A stretch of DNA of 64,000 nucleotides, taken from Halorarum halophilum (GTDB lineage: Archaea > Halobacteriota > Halobacteria > Halobacteriales > Haloferacaceae). The notes beneath the pieces were generated by a model. It did not search any database. It worked only from the letters and a program-made list of their open reading frames with translations, and was not told the DNA's origin. Of this stretch, positions 1-8,303 are shown one piece after another. The position numbers and the translations under genes are program-made. The stretch is taken from the NCBI RefSeq assembly GCF_013401515.1, contig NZ_CP058529.1, positions 3,224,001 to 3,288,000 of the forward strand, in the 5' to 3' direction. How positions within the stretch are numbered: position 1 is the first letter of the stretch; each line of letters opens with the position of its first letter.

Positions 1-353
1 TCCGCTGAGAGGCGAAGTGTCTGGACGGCACGATCGACCTCGGTCTTTGACTCGCCGATAGGTTTGCCCTGCTCGCTGGTGATGATGCGGGCGACCTCGT
101 CGGCCCGGGACTCCAGTTTCTCGGCGGTCGTCATTAGCAGTTCGTAGCGCTCGTAGGCTGAGAGCGTCGAAGCTTCCTGGGCGCGAGCGGCGGCCTCAAT
201 GGCCTCGTTCACCTGCTCCGTCCCAGCCATCGGAATTGAACCCACGTGCTCGCCGTCATAGGGATGTACCACGTCCGTCCGTTCGTCTGCGCTGACCCAT
301 TCGCCACCGACGAGCATGTCCTTGTCTAAGCTACTCGCTGTTTCAAGACTCAT
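1..353 (-). CDS. NAD(P)-dependent aldehyde dehydrogenase, N-terminal part (cut by window edge)
   Basis: About 117 N-terminal residues are visible and the rest lies left of the window. The translation begins MSLETASSLDKDMLVGGEW and continues with the typical aldehyde dehydrogenase N-terminal pattern (VGSIPMAG, then a helix, then SEQGKPIGES). The ATG is preceded by a TATA-like element centred about 28 nt upstream on the minus strand, so the mRNA is probably leaderless. It is divergent from a DapA-family gene. In haloarchaeal pentose and sugar-acid pathways such an enzyme oxidises alpha-ketoglutarate semialdehyde or a similar aldehyde. That role is inferred from context; the catalytic Cys/Glu region is not in view. 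Confidence 0.9.
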   Translation of the reverse strand, partial: MSLETASSLDKDMLVGGEWVSADERTDVVHPYDGEHVGSIPMAGTEQVNEAIEAAARAQEASTLSAYERYELLMTTAEKLESRADEVARIITSEQGKPIGESKTEVDRAVQTLRLSA

Positions 354-376
354 ACAGGGATGGAGTCTCAGCGCGA

Positions 377-384
377 AATTAAGT
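377..384 (-). promoter_or_regulatory. TATA-like element for the aldehyde dehydrogenase
   Basis: On the minus strand this reads CTTAATTT, centred about 28 nt before the ATG at 353. That spacing fits a leaderless archaeal transcript starting at the A of the start codon. Confidence 0.5.
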
Positions 385-501
385 GTTGCCCCGATAGGCG
401 GCGGAGATTAAACAGAGCATCGTTCGCCGGGCCGCCGTCGCAGCGGATTCGATCCGCGAGGACCCGACCGCTCTCTTCGTCGATGTCGCTGGCATCCCAA
501 A

Positions 502-508
502 TTATAAA
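502..508 (+). promoter_or_regulatory. TATA box of the DapA-family gene
   Basis: TTATAAA is centred 28 nt before the ATG at 533 and no Shine-Dalgarno is present, which supports a leaderless mRNA and this start codon. Confidence 0.65.
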
Positions 509-532
509 CTAACGGTCGACTAGTCCAGCATC

Positions 533-1441
533 ATGCACCTATCGGGGACTGTCGTTCCCATGGCTGCGCCTATCCACAGGCGCGGCGGGGACATCGACGT
601 ACCTACCCTCGAGGACTTCACGGAATCCTTAGTCAATGCGGGGGTACACGGTCTCTTCCCCGGAAGTTCGATTGGCGAATTTCCGAGCCTGACCCGCGAG
701 CAGAACCATCAGATCATCGAGATTGTCGCAGAGACCGCTGCTGATGACACGGACGTACTTGCCGGCTGCTGTGACACAAGTGTTGACGGCGTCATCGACA
801 ACGTTCGCGCCGCGGACGCTGCCGGCGCGGATGCAGCTGTCGTCGTCACCCCCTACTACCTCAATACGACACAGAATGGACTGTACCGCTTTTTCACCAG
901 CGTCGCCGACCGTACGACGCTGCCGGTCCTCGTCTACAACATCCCCTCGCTGACCGGCAACCACGTCGAGGTCGAGACGATCACCAAACTGGCCGCTCAT
1001 GACGACATCGTGGGGGTGAAAGACACCTCCGGCGACCTTACCTACCACCACCGTGTCATTGAGGAGACACCTGACTCCTTCGCAGTCTTCCAGGGTGCGA
1101 CCGAACTAGCTGTCGCTTCACTCGACTTGGGTGCGTCCGGCATCATCGCCGGCCCCGCGAATATCTTCCCCGAGGCGCTTGCACGGCTCTACGAAGCTCA
1201 CCAGTCTCACGATCACGACGAAGTCCGGCGTCTGATGAACCAGGTCGTCGTTCCCCTCGTCACCGCTACGAGTGACGTTCCGACCGCCGCGGGGATCAAG
1301 CACCTTGTCGGGCGAAGCGGACTCGATGTTGGCGAACCGCTCGCTCCACTTCCAAAGCTCGACGATGATGAACGCGACCGGCTCGACCAAACCTATGAAC
1401 GCATCGTCGAACGTCTCGAAACGTCTACTGCCGAACAGTAA
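533..1441 (+). CDS. DapA/NanA-family aldolase or dehydratase
   Basis: A 302-aa class I aldolase-fold (TIM barrel) enzyme of the dihydrodipicolinate synthase/N-acetylneuraminate lyase family. The Schiff-base lysine is K163 in the motif GVKDTSGD and the conserved tyrosine is Y135 in VYNIP; GSSIGEF (44-50) replaces the usual GTTGE loop. Length is normal for the family. Family members act on 2-keto acids: they cleave 2-keto-3-deoxy sugar acids, or dehydrate and decarboxylate 5-keto-4-deoxyglucarate to alpha-ketoglutarate semialdehyde. It is divergent from an aldehyde dehydrogenase and close to a sugar-acid dehydratase and a sugar importer, so it is probably the 2-keto-3-deoxy acid aldolase or dehydratase of this pathway. 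The exact substrate cannot be read from the sequence. Confidence 0.88.
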   Translation: MHLSGTVVPMAAPIHRRGGDIDVPTLEDFTESLVNAGVHGLFPGSSIGEFPSLTREQNHQIIEIVAETAADDTDVLAGCCDTSVDGVIDNVRAADAAGADAAVVVTPYYLNTTQNGLYRFFTSVADRTTLPVLVYNIPSLTGNHVEVETITKLAAHDDIVGVKDTSGDLTYHHRVIEETPDSFAVFQGATELAVASLDLGASGIIAGPANIFPEALARLYEAHQSHDHDEVRRLMNQVVVPLVTATSDVPTAAGIKHLVGRSGLDVGEPLAPLPKLDDDERDRLDQTYERIVERLETSTAEQ

Positions 1442-1623
1442 TACCACCACCCGACGATACGATTCGTCCCGAGTCAGCTTTCTCCGCCCCGAACTTTCCG
1501 AACCCTGAGTGACGTCGTCCATTCGTATTGCGCTCGGCACAGATTTGCTAACCTGCTTGAGCACTCAACGTCGACGTCAGCAAAAGGGTGGAACGCCTCG
1601 GTCACACAGCGAGTGCGACGAGA

Positions 1624-2964
1624 TTAGGCGTTGTTGATCTCCTGGTCGATCCGGCTCTGTGCATCGTTGAGCGCCTTTTTGGGTGTCTTGTCCTGGACGA
1701 GCGCTTTGTTGCACTCCGTGTAGACGATCTCGGAGAACGTTGAATAATCCGGCGTCGCCGGCCGGGCGCTCGTTTGCTGGAGCGCCTCCGCGAAGGTCTC
1801 GAGAAGGGGCGCCTGCTCGAAGTATTCCTCGGTGTAGAGGTCCTTTCGAACTGGCAACCTGCTGTGTTCGAGTGCGAGCGTTTCTTGGGCCTCTTTCGTC
1901 GCCACAAACTGGGCGAACTGCTGGGCTGCTTCCTTGTTCTCGGAAAACTTGTTGACGAAGATACTCCAGCCACCAAGACAGGAGTTCGGCGCGTCCGGGT
2001 TCCCTTCGGCCTTCGGCATAGTGGCAACGCTGAACTTGTCTTTGACGGCGGAACCGTCCTCGTTCATGACCGAAACTGCGTAGGGCCAATTACGCATGAA
2101 CAGCGTGCCGCCCTGCTGGAACGTCTGGCGGTTTCCATCCGTTCCGCTCGCCGGGATGGACTTCGGCGTGACTCCGTGTTTGTGGATCAGATCCACGGCG
2201 TGGCTGAGTGCATCGATTCCTTTCTGAGTATTTACCTTGAGCTGGTCGTTGTGGGTGACGGTGCCGCCCATACCCCAGAGCCAGTTGAGCCACATGATCG
2301 TGAGTCCCTCGTTGGAGCCACCCTGCCAGATGTAGCCATTGTTGATTTCGTCATCTTGCTCGAGGATGTCCTGCGCGACGTTCACCACCTCCATGTACGT
2401 CTTCGGCACGTCGTGACCGTATTCTTCGAGTTTGTCCTCCCGGTAGTAGAAGGCGTTCGCGTCGGTGAACATCGGCATCCCGTACAATGTCCCGTCGATC
2501 GTCGCCGCCTCAACCGGCGTCTCGAGCATTGCGTCGGTGTGGCCATCTGGATCGGATACCTCGGCTGCCCACTCGTTCCCGACGAACTCGGCAGGCCATA
2601 TAACGTCCATCATCCCGATGTCGAAGTCGGTCGACTGCGAAACGAACTGGTTGATGTAGTACTCCCGAGTCGAGGAGGACGCGGCCGGCGTCGCAGTTGC
2701 GTCGATCGAGACGGAGTTGTTCGCCTCGTCGAACATCGGTCCGATACTCTCCATGTCGTTTTCGAACGACGAAATATGGACGAAGCTAATTTCAGTCTCT
2801 TGGTTACCGCCGTTCCCCCCATTACCGCCGTTCCCCCCATTACCGCCGTTTCCGCCGTTGCCAGTATTTTGATCACCGCTACAACCGGCAAGCAGGACTG
2901 CCCCGCTCGCCGTGATCCCTTTTATTAACTGCCGTCTCCGGGTTCCGAAGCTATCGCGTGGCAT
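1624..2964 (-). CDS. Carbohydrate ABC transporter substrate-binding lipoprotein
   Basis: A 446-aa family 1 (MalE/UgpB-like) extracellular solute-binding protein. The N terminus has a twin-arginine signal (TRRRQLIKG), a hydrophobic stretch and a lipobox LAGC, followed by a glycine/asparagine spacer that tethers the domain to the membrane. Typical motifs include VDLIHKHGVTP and the CLGGWSIFVNKFSENKEAA segment that precedes the C-terminal lobe. An ATG four codons upstream is in frame, but a TATA element centred near 2993 lies 29 nt from the ATG at 2964, so I chose the latter (leaderless). It should deliver a sugar or sugar acid to the two permeases encoded further on, although it is transcribed in the opposite direction. 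Confidence 0.9.
   Translation of the reverse strand: MPRDSFGTRRRQLIKGITASGAVLLAGCSGDQNTGNGGNGGNGGNGGNGGNGGNQETEISFVHISSFENDMESIGPMFDEANNSVSIDATATPAASSSTREYYINQFVSQSTDFDIGMMDVIWPAEFVGNEWAAEVSDPDGHTDAMLETPVEAATIDGTLYGMPMFTDANAFYYREDKLEEYGHDVPKTYMEVVNVAQDILEQDDEINNGYIWQGGSNEGLTIMWLNWLWGMGGTVTHNDQLKVNTQKGIDALSHAVDLIHKHGVTPKSIPASGTDGNRQTFQQGGTLFMRNWPYAVSVMNEDGSAVKDKFSVATMPKAEGNPDAPNSCLGGWSIFVNKFSENKEAAQQFAQFVATKEAQETLALEHSRLPVRKDLYTEEYFEQAPLLETFAEALQQTSARPATPDYSTFSEIVYTECNKALVQDKTPKKALNDAQSRIDQEINNA
2805..2858. repeat. 18-bp tandem repeat encoding the Asn-Gly-Gly spacer
   Basis: Two perfect copies of an 18-nt unit (2805-2822 and 2823-2840) are followed by a diverged third copy. They encode the NGG repeats just after the lipobox of the binding protein. 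The length is a multiple of three, so copy-number change would keep the frame. Confidence 0.8.
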
Positions 2965-2987
2965 ACGTTCACACATACGTAACCGGG

Positions 2988-2998
2988 TTTATAAAAAT
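2988..2998 (-). promoter_or_regulatory. TATA box of the binding-protein gene
   Basis: On the minus strand the element reads TATTTTTATAAA-like and is centred 29 nt before the ATG at 2964, which decides between two nearby in-frame ATGs. Confidence 0.6.
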
Positions 2999-3201
2999 AT
3001 CCTTTTATGTGGGTGGCCAGAGGGATTGCGGCAGGCGATGCATGTTGGATAACTATGCCTCCATGGGCCCGAAATTTACTCTAGTCGACTACATCGCCAC
3101 CGTTCACAATCCATCGGGACCCCCACTTCCAACCGGTGAACGACGCCGCCAATCAACGGTTCGTATTCGTGCGAGTATCTGTCGCCTCGCTCGGGCTCAA
3201 C

Positions 3202-4197
3202 TCAGAGGAGTATGAAGACGGCCGCGAGCGTGAGCGCGCTGACGGTGACGAGATGGACGAGTACGAGCGCTACGGGTTTGATCCCGGTTGCTCGGAGGCT
3301 GCGAAGATCAATGTCGAATCCAAGGCCCACGAACGCCAACGTGAACAGCCAGTCGCCAACAGTGTCGATGAGGTCTGCAGTACCCGCTGATATGCCGAAG
3401 AGGTTCACCAGTACAGCCACGCTGAGAAACCCGAATAAGAACTTCGGAAATCGTCCCCAAACCTGACGAGCGTCCATCGAGTCCGCGGCAGAAGCGGCGT
3501 AGTGGCCCGCATAGCCAATCGCCAGCACACCGATGAACGCGTTCCGGACGAGTTTGGTGACGGTCGCCCACTGCCCGGCAGCCTCTGAGACAGCGAATCC
3601 TACCGCAGCCACCGGCCCGGTCGAGAACAGGCTCAACCCTGCCCAGACGCCAAACTGCTTGCCCGTAAGCCCAAACACTGGCGCCAGCGGAGGAAAGACA
3701 GCCAGGGTCACTGCGTCGAACAGGAGGATCGTCGCCACAACGTATGTCACATCTGCCTCGTCAACGTCAATGCCACCGGCGACCGCTAAGACGGCAGAAA
3801 CTCCGCAGATGCTTACACCCGCCGCGAGCAGTGACCCGGTTCGTCGTCGCAGCTGGAAGACGTGACCGGCGAGCAACTCAACATAAAGTACGCCCAGCGT
3901 GACCACCGCCGCCGCGAGGAGTAGCACGGTCGGACCAGTGTCGAGTAATTCGCCTAGGGTGAGGCGAGCGCCTAGGAGGACGATTCCTGTTTCAAGCAGC
4001 AGTTTGTGCTGTTCCAGACCAGGGGCTGCCCAAGCTGGAACGCCGACAGTGTTGGCGACAAGGGCACCAACACCGATGGCGACGATGAGCGGGCTGACGC
4101 CCGGGATTGGACCGACAGTTAGCCGGGAAAGTGCAGCGATGGCAACCAGAATCAGCAGCCCTGGAGCAAGCGAACGTATCGTTGTGACCTCGCTCAT
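3202..4197 (-). CDS. YeiH/UPF0324-family putative sulfate/sulfite exporter
   Basis: A 331-aa polytopic membrane protein with roughly ten hydrophobic segments. It has the family hallmark SICGVSAVLAVAG and the segment FSTGPVAAVGFAVSE, which match UPF0324 (COG2855). Members are putative sulfate exporters; one branch (CuyZ-like) is associated with sulfite export during organosulfonate breakdown. An upstream in-frame GTG exists at 4203, but the ATG at 4197 is preferred because it lies 2 nt after the stop of a small membrane-protein gene. It sits inside a sugar-acid locus, which is an odd place for it unless sulfur is released from the substrate. Function is by family only. Confidence 0.82.
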   Translation of the reverse strand: MSEVTTIRSLAPGLLILVAIAALSRLTVGPIPGVSPLIVAIGVGALVANTVGVPAWAAPGLEQHKLLLETGIVLLGARLTLGELLDTGPTVLLLAAAVVTLGVLYVELLAGHVFQLRRRTGSLLAAGVSICGVSAVLAVAGGIDVDEADVTYVVATILLFDAVTLAVFPPLAPVFGLTGKQFGVWAGLSLFSTGPVAAVGFAVSEAAGQWATVTKLVRNAFIGVLAIGYAGHYAASAADSMDARQVWGRFPKFLFGFLSVAVLVNLFGISAGTADLIDTVGDWLFTLAFVGLGFDIDLRSLRATGIKPVALVLVHLVTVSALTLAAVFILL

Positions 4198-4199
4198 CG

Positions 4200-4349
4200 T
4201 CACAGTGGGACGACGATGAACCCCAAGACGATGGCGAGTCCGATGAGGGTCGCCTTCCAGCCCCTGTTAAGGGATTGCCACCAGTTTGTGACGCTGCCGA
4301 GGACGCTGTTGCTTGTGCTCACAGCAGCGAACACTGTCTCTGCGGGCAT
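4200..4349 (-). CDS. 49-aa single-span membrane protein, first gene of the YeiH operon
   Basis: An open frame begins MPAETVFAAV and contains one hydrophobic helix near the C terminus (TLIGLAIVLGFIVVPL). The stop is 2 nt before the ATG of the YeiH-family exporter, so the two are almost certainly co-transcribed. A WW pair and a basic residue (NRGWK) precede the helix, as at a cytoplasmic membrane boundary. It is shorter than usual gene-calling limits. I do not recognise a family. By position it may be an accessory subunit of the exporter. Confidence 0.65.
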   Translation of the reverse strand: MPAETVFAAVSTSNSVLGSVTNWWQSLNRGWKATLIGLAIVLGFIVVPL

Positions 4350-4466
4350 ACACTTCTGTCCGCTACCTGCGAAGGGATAAAACCACCTAGGGTCGTGGTG
4401 ACGCGTCTACAATTGCGGGGGCCGTCTCCTCAACCGTAGCTGCGAGGGGGGTGTGCATGACCGTAG

Positions 4467-4474
4467 TTTATATG
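4467..4474 (+). promoter_or_regulatory. TATA box of the sugar-permease operon
   Basis: TTTATATG is centred about 37 nt before the ATG at 4507, which implies a short leader of about 10 nt. Confidence 0.5.
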
Positions 4475-4506
4475 CACCCCTCCACCAACATGGTAGACGG
4501 ACACAT

Positions 4507-5481
4507 ATGGCAGATGTAGTCGAACAATCCAGCGATCCACCCATCGAGCCGTCTGGGGGCGGGTCAACTGGGCTCCGAGCTCGATTCAGGCGGTATCGCG
4601 AACTCGACCTGACAGAGGAAGAACTGGCGACGGTACTCTTGTTTCCCGTCGTCATGTTTCTCCTGACCGTCTCGTTCTACCCCATCGTCGATACGGTATG
4701 GGGAAGTTTGCATACGGGGTATGTCCTCGAACACGAGACGAAACAGTTCGTCGGCCTACAGAACTACGAACAGATACTCAACAGCGGACGATTCTGGAAC
4801 GCACTCACGGTGAGCCTCATCTACACCTTCGTCAGCGTCCCGATCGAACTCGTCATCGGCATCGGCATGGCGCTGTTGCTCAACCGTGCGTTCAAGGGCA
4901 AGTACTTCATTCAGGCCGCGATCCTGTTTCCCTGGGCGCTACCGACAGTGATCAACGCCCGGATCTGGGCTTGGATGTTCCACGGCGAGTACGGTGTTAT
5001 CAATGACATGCTCGTCAAGATCGGCATCCTTGAATCCCCCTACCCGTTCCTTGCAGTCCCCGACGCTGCGCTCGCCTCGATGTTGTTCGTTACTATCTGG
5101 AAGACGAGTTCGTTCATGGCACTCATCATGCTGGCCGGACTCTCCGGGATTCCGAGCCATCTCTACGAGGCGGCGCGTATGGACGGCGCATCGAAATGGC
5201 GCCAGTTCCGGGACATCACACTGCCGTTGCTGAAGCCGACCATCCTCGTCGCGCTCATCTTCCGAACGCTCCCCGCATTCCAAGCGTTCGGCCTGCCGTA
5301 CGGGCTGACTGGTGGCGGCCCGGCAGAGGCGACGACGACACTCGTCTTGTACGACCATAAGCTGACATTCAACTCGCTGGCCTTCGGGCGCGGCTCCGCC
5401 GCCGCGACGATCATCACGCTCATTGCGCTCCTCATCGCGTTAATCTACGTGGGAACGCTGTATGAACCGGAGGTGAGCTAA
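4507..5481 (+). CDS. Carbohydrate ABC transporter permease (MalF/UgpA type)
   Basis: A 324-aa inner-membrane subunit with six predicted spans. The EAA loop that docks the ATPase is present as EAARMDGASKWRQFRDITLP. The N-terminal cytoplasmic tail is long and acidic. I chose the ATG at 4507 (MADVVEQ) over an upstream in-frame ATG because the upstream one would lie before the expected transcription start. The next permease follows with a 1-nt gap. With the lipoprotein and the ATPase at 8.3 kb it forms a CUT1-type sugar importer. Confidence 0.92.
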   Translation: MADVVEQSSDPPIEPSGGGSTGLRARFRRYRELDLTEEELATVLLFPVVMFLLTVSFYPIVDTVWGSLHTGYVLEHETKQFVGLQNYEQILNSGRFWNALTVSLIYTFVSVPIELVIGIGMALLLNRAFKGKYFIQAAILFPWALPTVINARIWAWMFHGEYGVINDMLVKIGILESPYPFLAVPDAALASMLFVTIWKTSSFMALIMLAGLSGIPSHLYEAARMDGASKWRQFRDITLPLLKPTILVALIFRTLPAFQAFGLPYGLTGGGPAEATTTLVLYDHKLTFNSLAFGRGSAAATIITLIALLIALIYVGTLYEPEVS

Positions 5482-5482
5482 C

Positions 5483-6346
5483 GTGAGCACTAAGTCACGC
5501 AGCTTCGAGATCGAGTCCTTCCAGTTTGTCGGTAAGAAGGTCGGCTTCTACGGGTCGCTCCTGATCCTGGTACTCGTCTCAATGTTTCCCGTCATCTGGA
5601 TCTTCCTCACGTCGATCAAGCAACCCGGGAGCATCGTCCAGTTTCCAGTTCAGTACTTGCCGCAGAATCCAACGCTGGAGAACTACCGTGTGGCTCTCGG
5701 AAACGCGCCGTTCTTCCGATACTTGATAAATAGCGCTATCGTCGCTGGTGGCACTGCAATATTGGACGTCTTCCTTGGTGCTATCGCCGGATACGCGCTC
5801 TCACGTCTGCGCTTCCGATTCAAGCTCCACGTCCTCCTGCTCATCCTGGGCACGGCGATGTTGCCATTCATCTCGCGGCTCATCCCATTATTCTCGCTGG
5901 CGCGCTCGTGGGGACTGCTCAATAACTACCTCGGGCTCATCATCCCCTACGCGGCCTTCCAGCTCCCCTTCGCCGTCTGGATCTTCCAGGCGTACTTCAA
6001 GGAGTTGCCCGATTCGCTGGAGGAGGCGGGACTGATGGACGGCCTCTCGCGCATCGGTGTTCTCTTCCGAATCATCCTCCCTGTCTCGGCGCCGGCGATG
6101 GCGACGACCGCTATTATCGTCTTCATCTATGCATGGAACGAGTTCCTGTTCGCACTGACGTTCATGAGCCAGGACAGCATGCGAACTATCACGGTCGGTA
6201 TCGCTCTGTACGGCGGCCAATTCGAAACACCGTGGGGGACTATTTCGGCAGCAGTCTTCACGTCAATCATCCCCCTGATGTTGTTCATGCTGTTCTTCCA
6301 GCGTAAGGTCGTCGAGGGACTCACCGCGGGTACCGGCAAGGCCTGA
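5483..6346 (+). CDS. Carbohydrate ABC transporter permease (MalG/UgpE type)
   Basis: A 287-aa membrane subunit with six spans and the EAA motif EEAGLMDGLSRIGVLFRIIL. The start is GTG, and a good Shine-Dalgarno (GGAGGTG at 5469-5475, inside the end of the previous gene) sits 7 nt upstream. This internal operon gene is therefore translated by the SD route, unlike the leaderless first genes. Forms the second half of the transmembrane channel of the sugar importer. Confidence 0.93.
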   Translation: MSTKSRSFEIESFQFVGKKVGFYGSLLILVLVSMFPVIWIFLTSIKQPGSIVQFPVQYLPQNPTLENYRVALGNAPFFRYLINSAIVAGGTAILDVFLGAIAGYALSRLRFRFKLHVLLLILGTAMLPFISRLIPLFSLARSWGLLNNYLGLIIPYAAFQLPFAVWIFQAYFKELPDSLEEAGLMDGLSRIGVLFRIILPVSAPAMATTAIIVFIYAWNEFLFALTFMSQDSMRTITVGIALYGGQFETPWGTISAAVFTSIIPLMLFMLFFQRKVVEGLTAGTGKA

Positions 6347-6498
6347 GCAGGGTCGGCGCAGCTTTTCTCATCGCTCGTCTCCTCACAGAGCGCCTTTTCA
6401 CCGACCGATTTCCTTTGAGCTGCCGCGTCATTCTCTTGGGCACACGCTTTAGATTCAGAAGTTCGGCACCAAAACGGGTATTTCGACTCCGTGTTCAC

Positions 6499-6764
6499 TC
6501 AACACCGTTGACGATGTGGGGGGAGGTTCTCCCCTAGGAGCCCCGCGGCGATGGTGCGCTGTCGATTCACGTTCGCTTCCTCCAAGTACAAGGCGACGTG
6601 AGGTGTCGCGACGACCTATTCGTAGTCGCGGAACAGGTGGTCGAATGTAGTGGGTCGTCGGGAAGAACGGTAAGGCCAACCAGCGATCTTGCCTGCGTTG
6701 AGTGCGTCGAGGAGTACGTCCCCGTCGACGAGAGAGCCTCGGGCAACGTTGACGAGGGATGAGA
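6499..6764 (-). pseudogene. Relic of a D-isomer-specific 2-hydroxyacid dehydrogenase
   Basis: Minus-strand translation gives LVNVARGSLVDGDVLLDALN close to 6760, the conserved NAD-binding end of D-2-hydroxyacid dehydrogenases. After a frame break and an in-frame stop it resumes as VVATPHVALYLEEANVNRQR, the family's C-terminal segment, ending at 6499. The N-terminal catalytic and dinucleotide-binding parts are missing and there is at least one internal frame disruption, so this is not a functional gene. It lies directly downstream of the dehydratase gene on the same strand and was probably part of the same operon before decay. Confidence 0.8.
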
Positions 6765-6767
6765 AAG

Positions 6768-8033
6768 TCAGACGATCAGTTCGGACCCATCGGTGAGGTA
6801 CTGCTCACATAGATCGCGATTCAGTTCGACACCAAGACCCGGTCCCTCGGGAACGTTAATGTACCCCTCCTCGAGGATGGGACCGCTCTCGCCGGTGCGG
6901 GCGACCATGTCGTTCCACCACGGGACGTCACGGGAGTGCCACTCCATCGCGATGAAGTTCGGGATGGCCGCCGAAACATGGGCGCCGGCAACAGTGCCGA
7001 GCGGACTGGAAATGTTGTGTGAGGCGATAGGAATGCCGTAGAGGTCACAGACTGTGGCGATGTCGACGTACTCACCGAGGCCCCCGCACTTGTTCACATC
7101 GGGCGCTGCAATGTCCATCATTCCCATCCTTGCGGTCTTGTTGAACTGGTCGACCGTGACGAGGTTCTCGCCAGTCAAGATGGGGATGTCGACCGACTCA
7201 GTGACGCGCTTCTGTGCGTCCCACTTCTCCGGGGGTACTGGGTCTTCCAACCACGCAAGGTCGAACTGTTCGAGTTTTTTGCCGAGGCGGATGGCCGTCT
7301 CCACGGTGAAGTTCCAATGGAGGTCCATCCCGAGGTCGATGTCGTAGCCGATTTCATCGCGGACAGCTTCGACAAGTGATACTTTGTGCTCGAGCGCTTC
7401 GTTGTCCATTCGCCGGTTTGCATCGTCGTATCCAGCGTGTGTAGGCACGTCCAGATCGAATTTGAGTGCGTCGAAGCCCTCGTCGACGACTGCCCGGGCC
7501 TCTTGTGCGTAGGACTCGGGCGTGTAGACGTCCTTGGGATTGTGAGCTGTGGCCTCGCCGAGCGACTCCCCCGCATGTGTATCACAGTAGATTTTGATTT
7601 CGTCCCGGTACTTCCCGCCGAGGAGTTCGTAGACGGGAACATCCAACAATTTCCCTTTGATGTCGTAACAGGCGGTCTCGATAGCAGTGAACGCGGCCTG
7701 GCCTATGCGGCCGGTTCCGGTATAACGTTGTTCGAGGAGTTCCCGCATGCGGTGGGTGTCGAGCGGGTTTTCGCCCTCGAGGTCGATCCCCATCCGTCCA
7801 GCCATATCGAGGGCTGCCTCGGCTCGAAAGGTCTCGCCAAGGCCGTAGACGCCAGCGTCGGTCTCGACCTTGACAATACCCCATGTGAAGTTCCCTGCGA
7901 TGGCCATCGTTTTGATGTCGGTTATCTCAATGTCTCGTTCCGAGGGCCGGTGTGTCTCTGTTCGTGCGAGATCACGCCATGGGACACCGCCTCCCTGTGC
8001 AACTCGATAATCAGGCTCGTCATCCTGTACCAT
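6768..8033 (-). CDS. Enolase-superfamily sugar-acid dehydratase (mandelate racemase group)
   Basis: A 421-aa two-domain enzyme with an N-terminal capping domain and a C-terminal TIM barrel. Metal ligands are visible in order: Asp in GMDLHWNF, Glu in AWLEDPVPPE and Glu in LTGENL. SHNISSPLG supplies a histidine at the barrel end. It resembles haloarchaeal xylonate/arabinonate and gluconate dehydratases, which remove water from aldonic acids to give 2-keto-3-deoxy acids. A much longer open frame exists upstream, but a TATA-like element about 30 nt before the ATG at 8033 (MVQDDEPDY) supports that leaderless start. It would feed the DapA-family enzyme and the aldehyde dehydrogenase. Confidence 0.88.
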   Translation of the reverse strand: MVQDDEPDYRVAQGGGVPWRDLARTETHRPSERDIEITDIKTMAIAGNFTWGIVKVETDAGVYGLGETFRAEAALDMAGRMGIDLEGENPLDTHRMRELLEQRYTGTGRIGQAAFTAIETACYDIKGKLLDVPVYELLGGKYRDEIKIYCDTHAGESLGEATAHNPKDVYTPESYAQEARAVVDEGFDALKFDLDVPTHAGYDDANRRMDNEALEHKVSLVEAVRDEIGYDIDLGMDLHWNFTVETAIRLGKKLEQFDLAWLEDPVPPEKWDAQKRVTESVDIPILTGENLVTVDQFNKTARMGMMDIAAPDVNKCGGLGEYVDIATVCDLYGIPIASHNISSPLGTVAGAHVSAAIPNFIAMEWHSRDVPWWNDMVARTGESGPILEEGYINVPEGPGLGVELNRDLCEQYLTDGSELIV

Positions 8034-8059
8034 TACCGTATGAGTGCTAGAACGCCCGG

Positions 8060-8066
8060 TTAAAGA
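8060..8066 (-). promoter_or_regulatory. TATA-like element of the dehydratase gene
   Basis: On the minus strand it reads TCTTTAA, centred 30 nt before the ATG at 8033. Confidence 0.45.
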
Positions 8067-8303
8067 TTGTGGTGGAGAAGCGGACGTCCCCCTCCGCAGC
8101 TGATTCAGTACCGGCAGTGAGCGTTCCTTCATTCTCACTCACACACCCGCGTCAGCGTGGTCTAGCAGTCACTCCTTCCCATAAGCTGCAAAGAGAGGCG
8201 ACCATCGCGTGGTGAAAATCACCGCGTATCACACAGAACCACCGCCGGACAGAGGTTTTATCACATCAGGTTCCAACATTTGGTACGGAATCGCATAGAG
8301 ACT

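Noticed and set aside
2805-2858. Short tandem repeats as a possible CRISPR
   Set aside because: The units are contiguous without spacers and lie in frame inside a lipoprotein gene.
1774-2928. 384-codon plus-strand open frame opposite the solute-binding protein
   Set aside because: Antisense frame without family pattern; the minus strand has a complete Tat lipoprotein binding protein.
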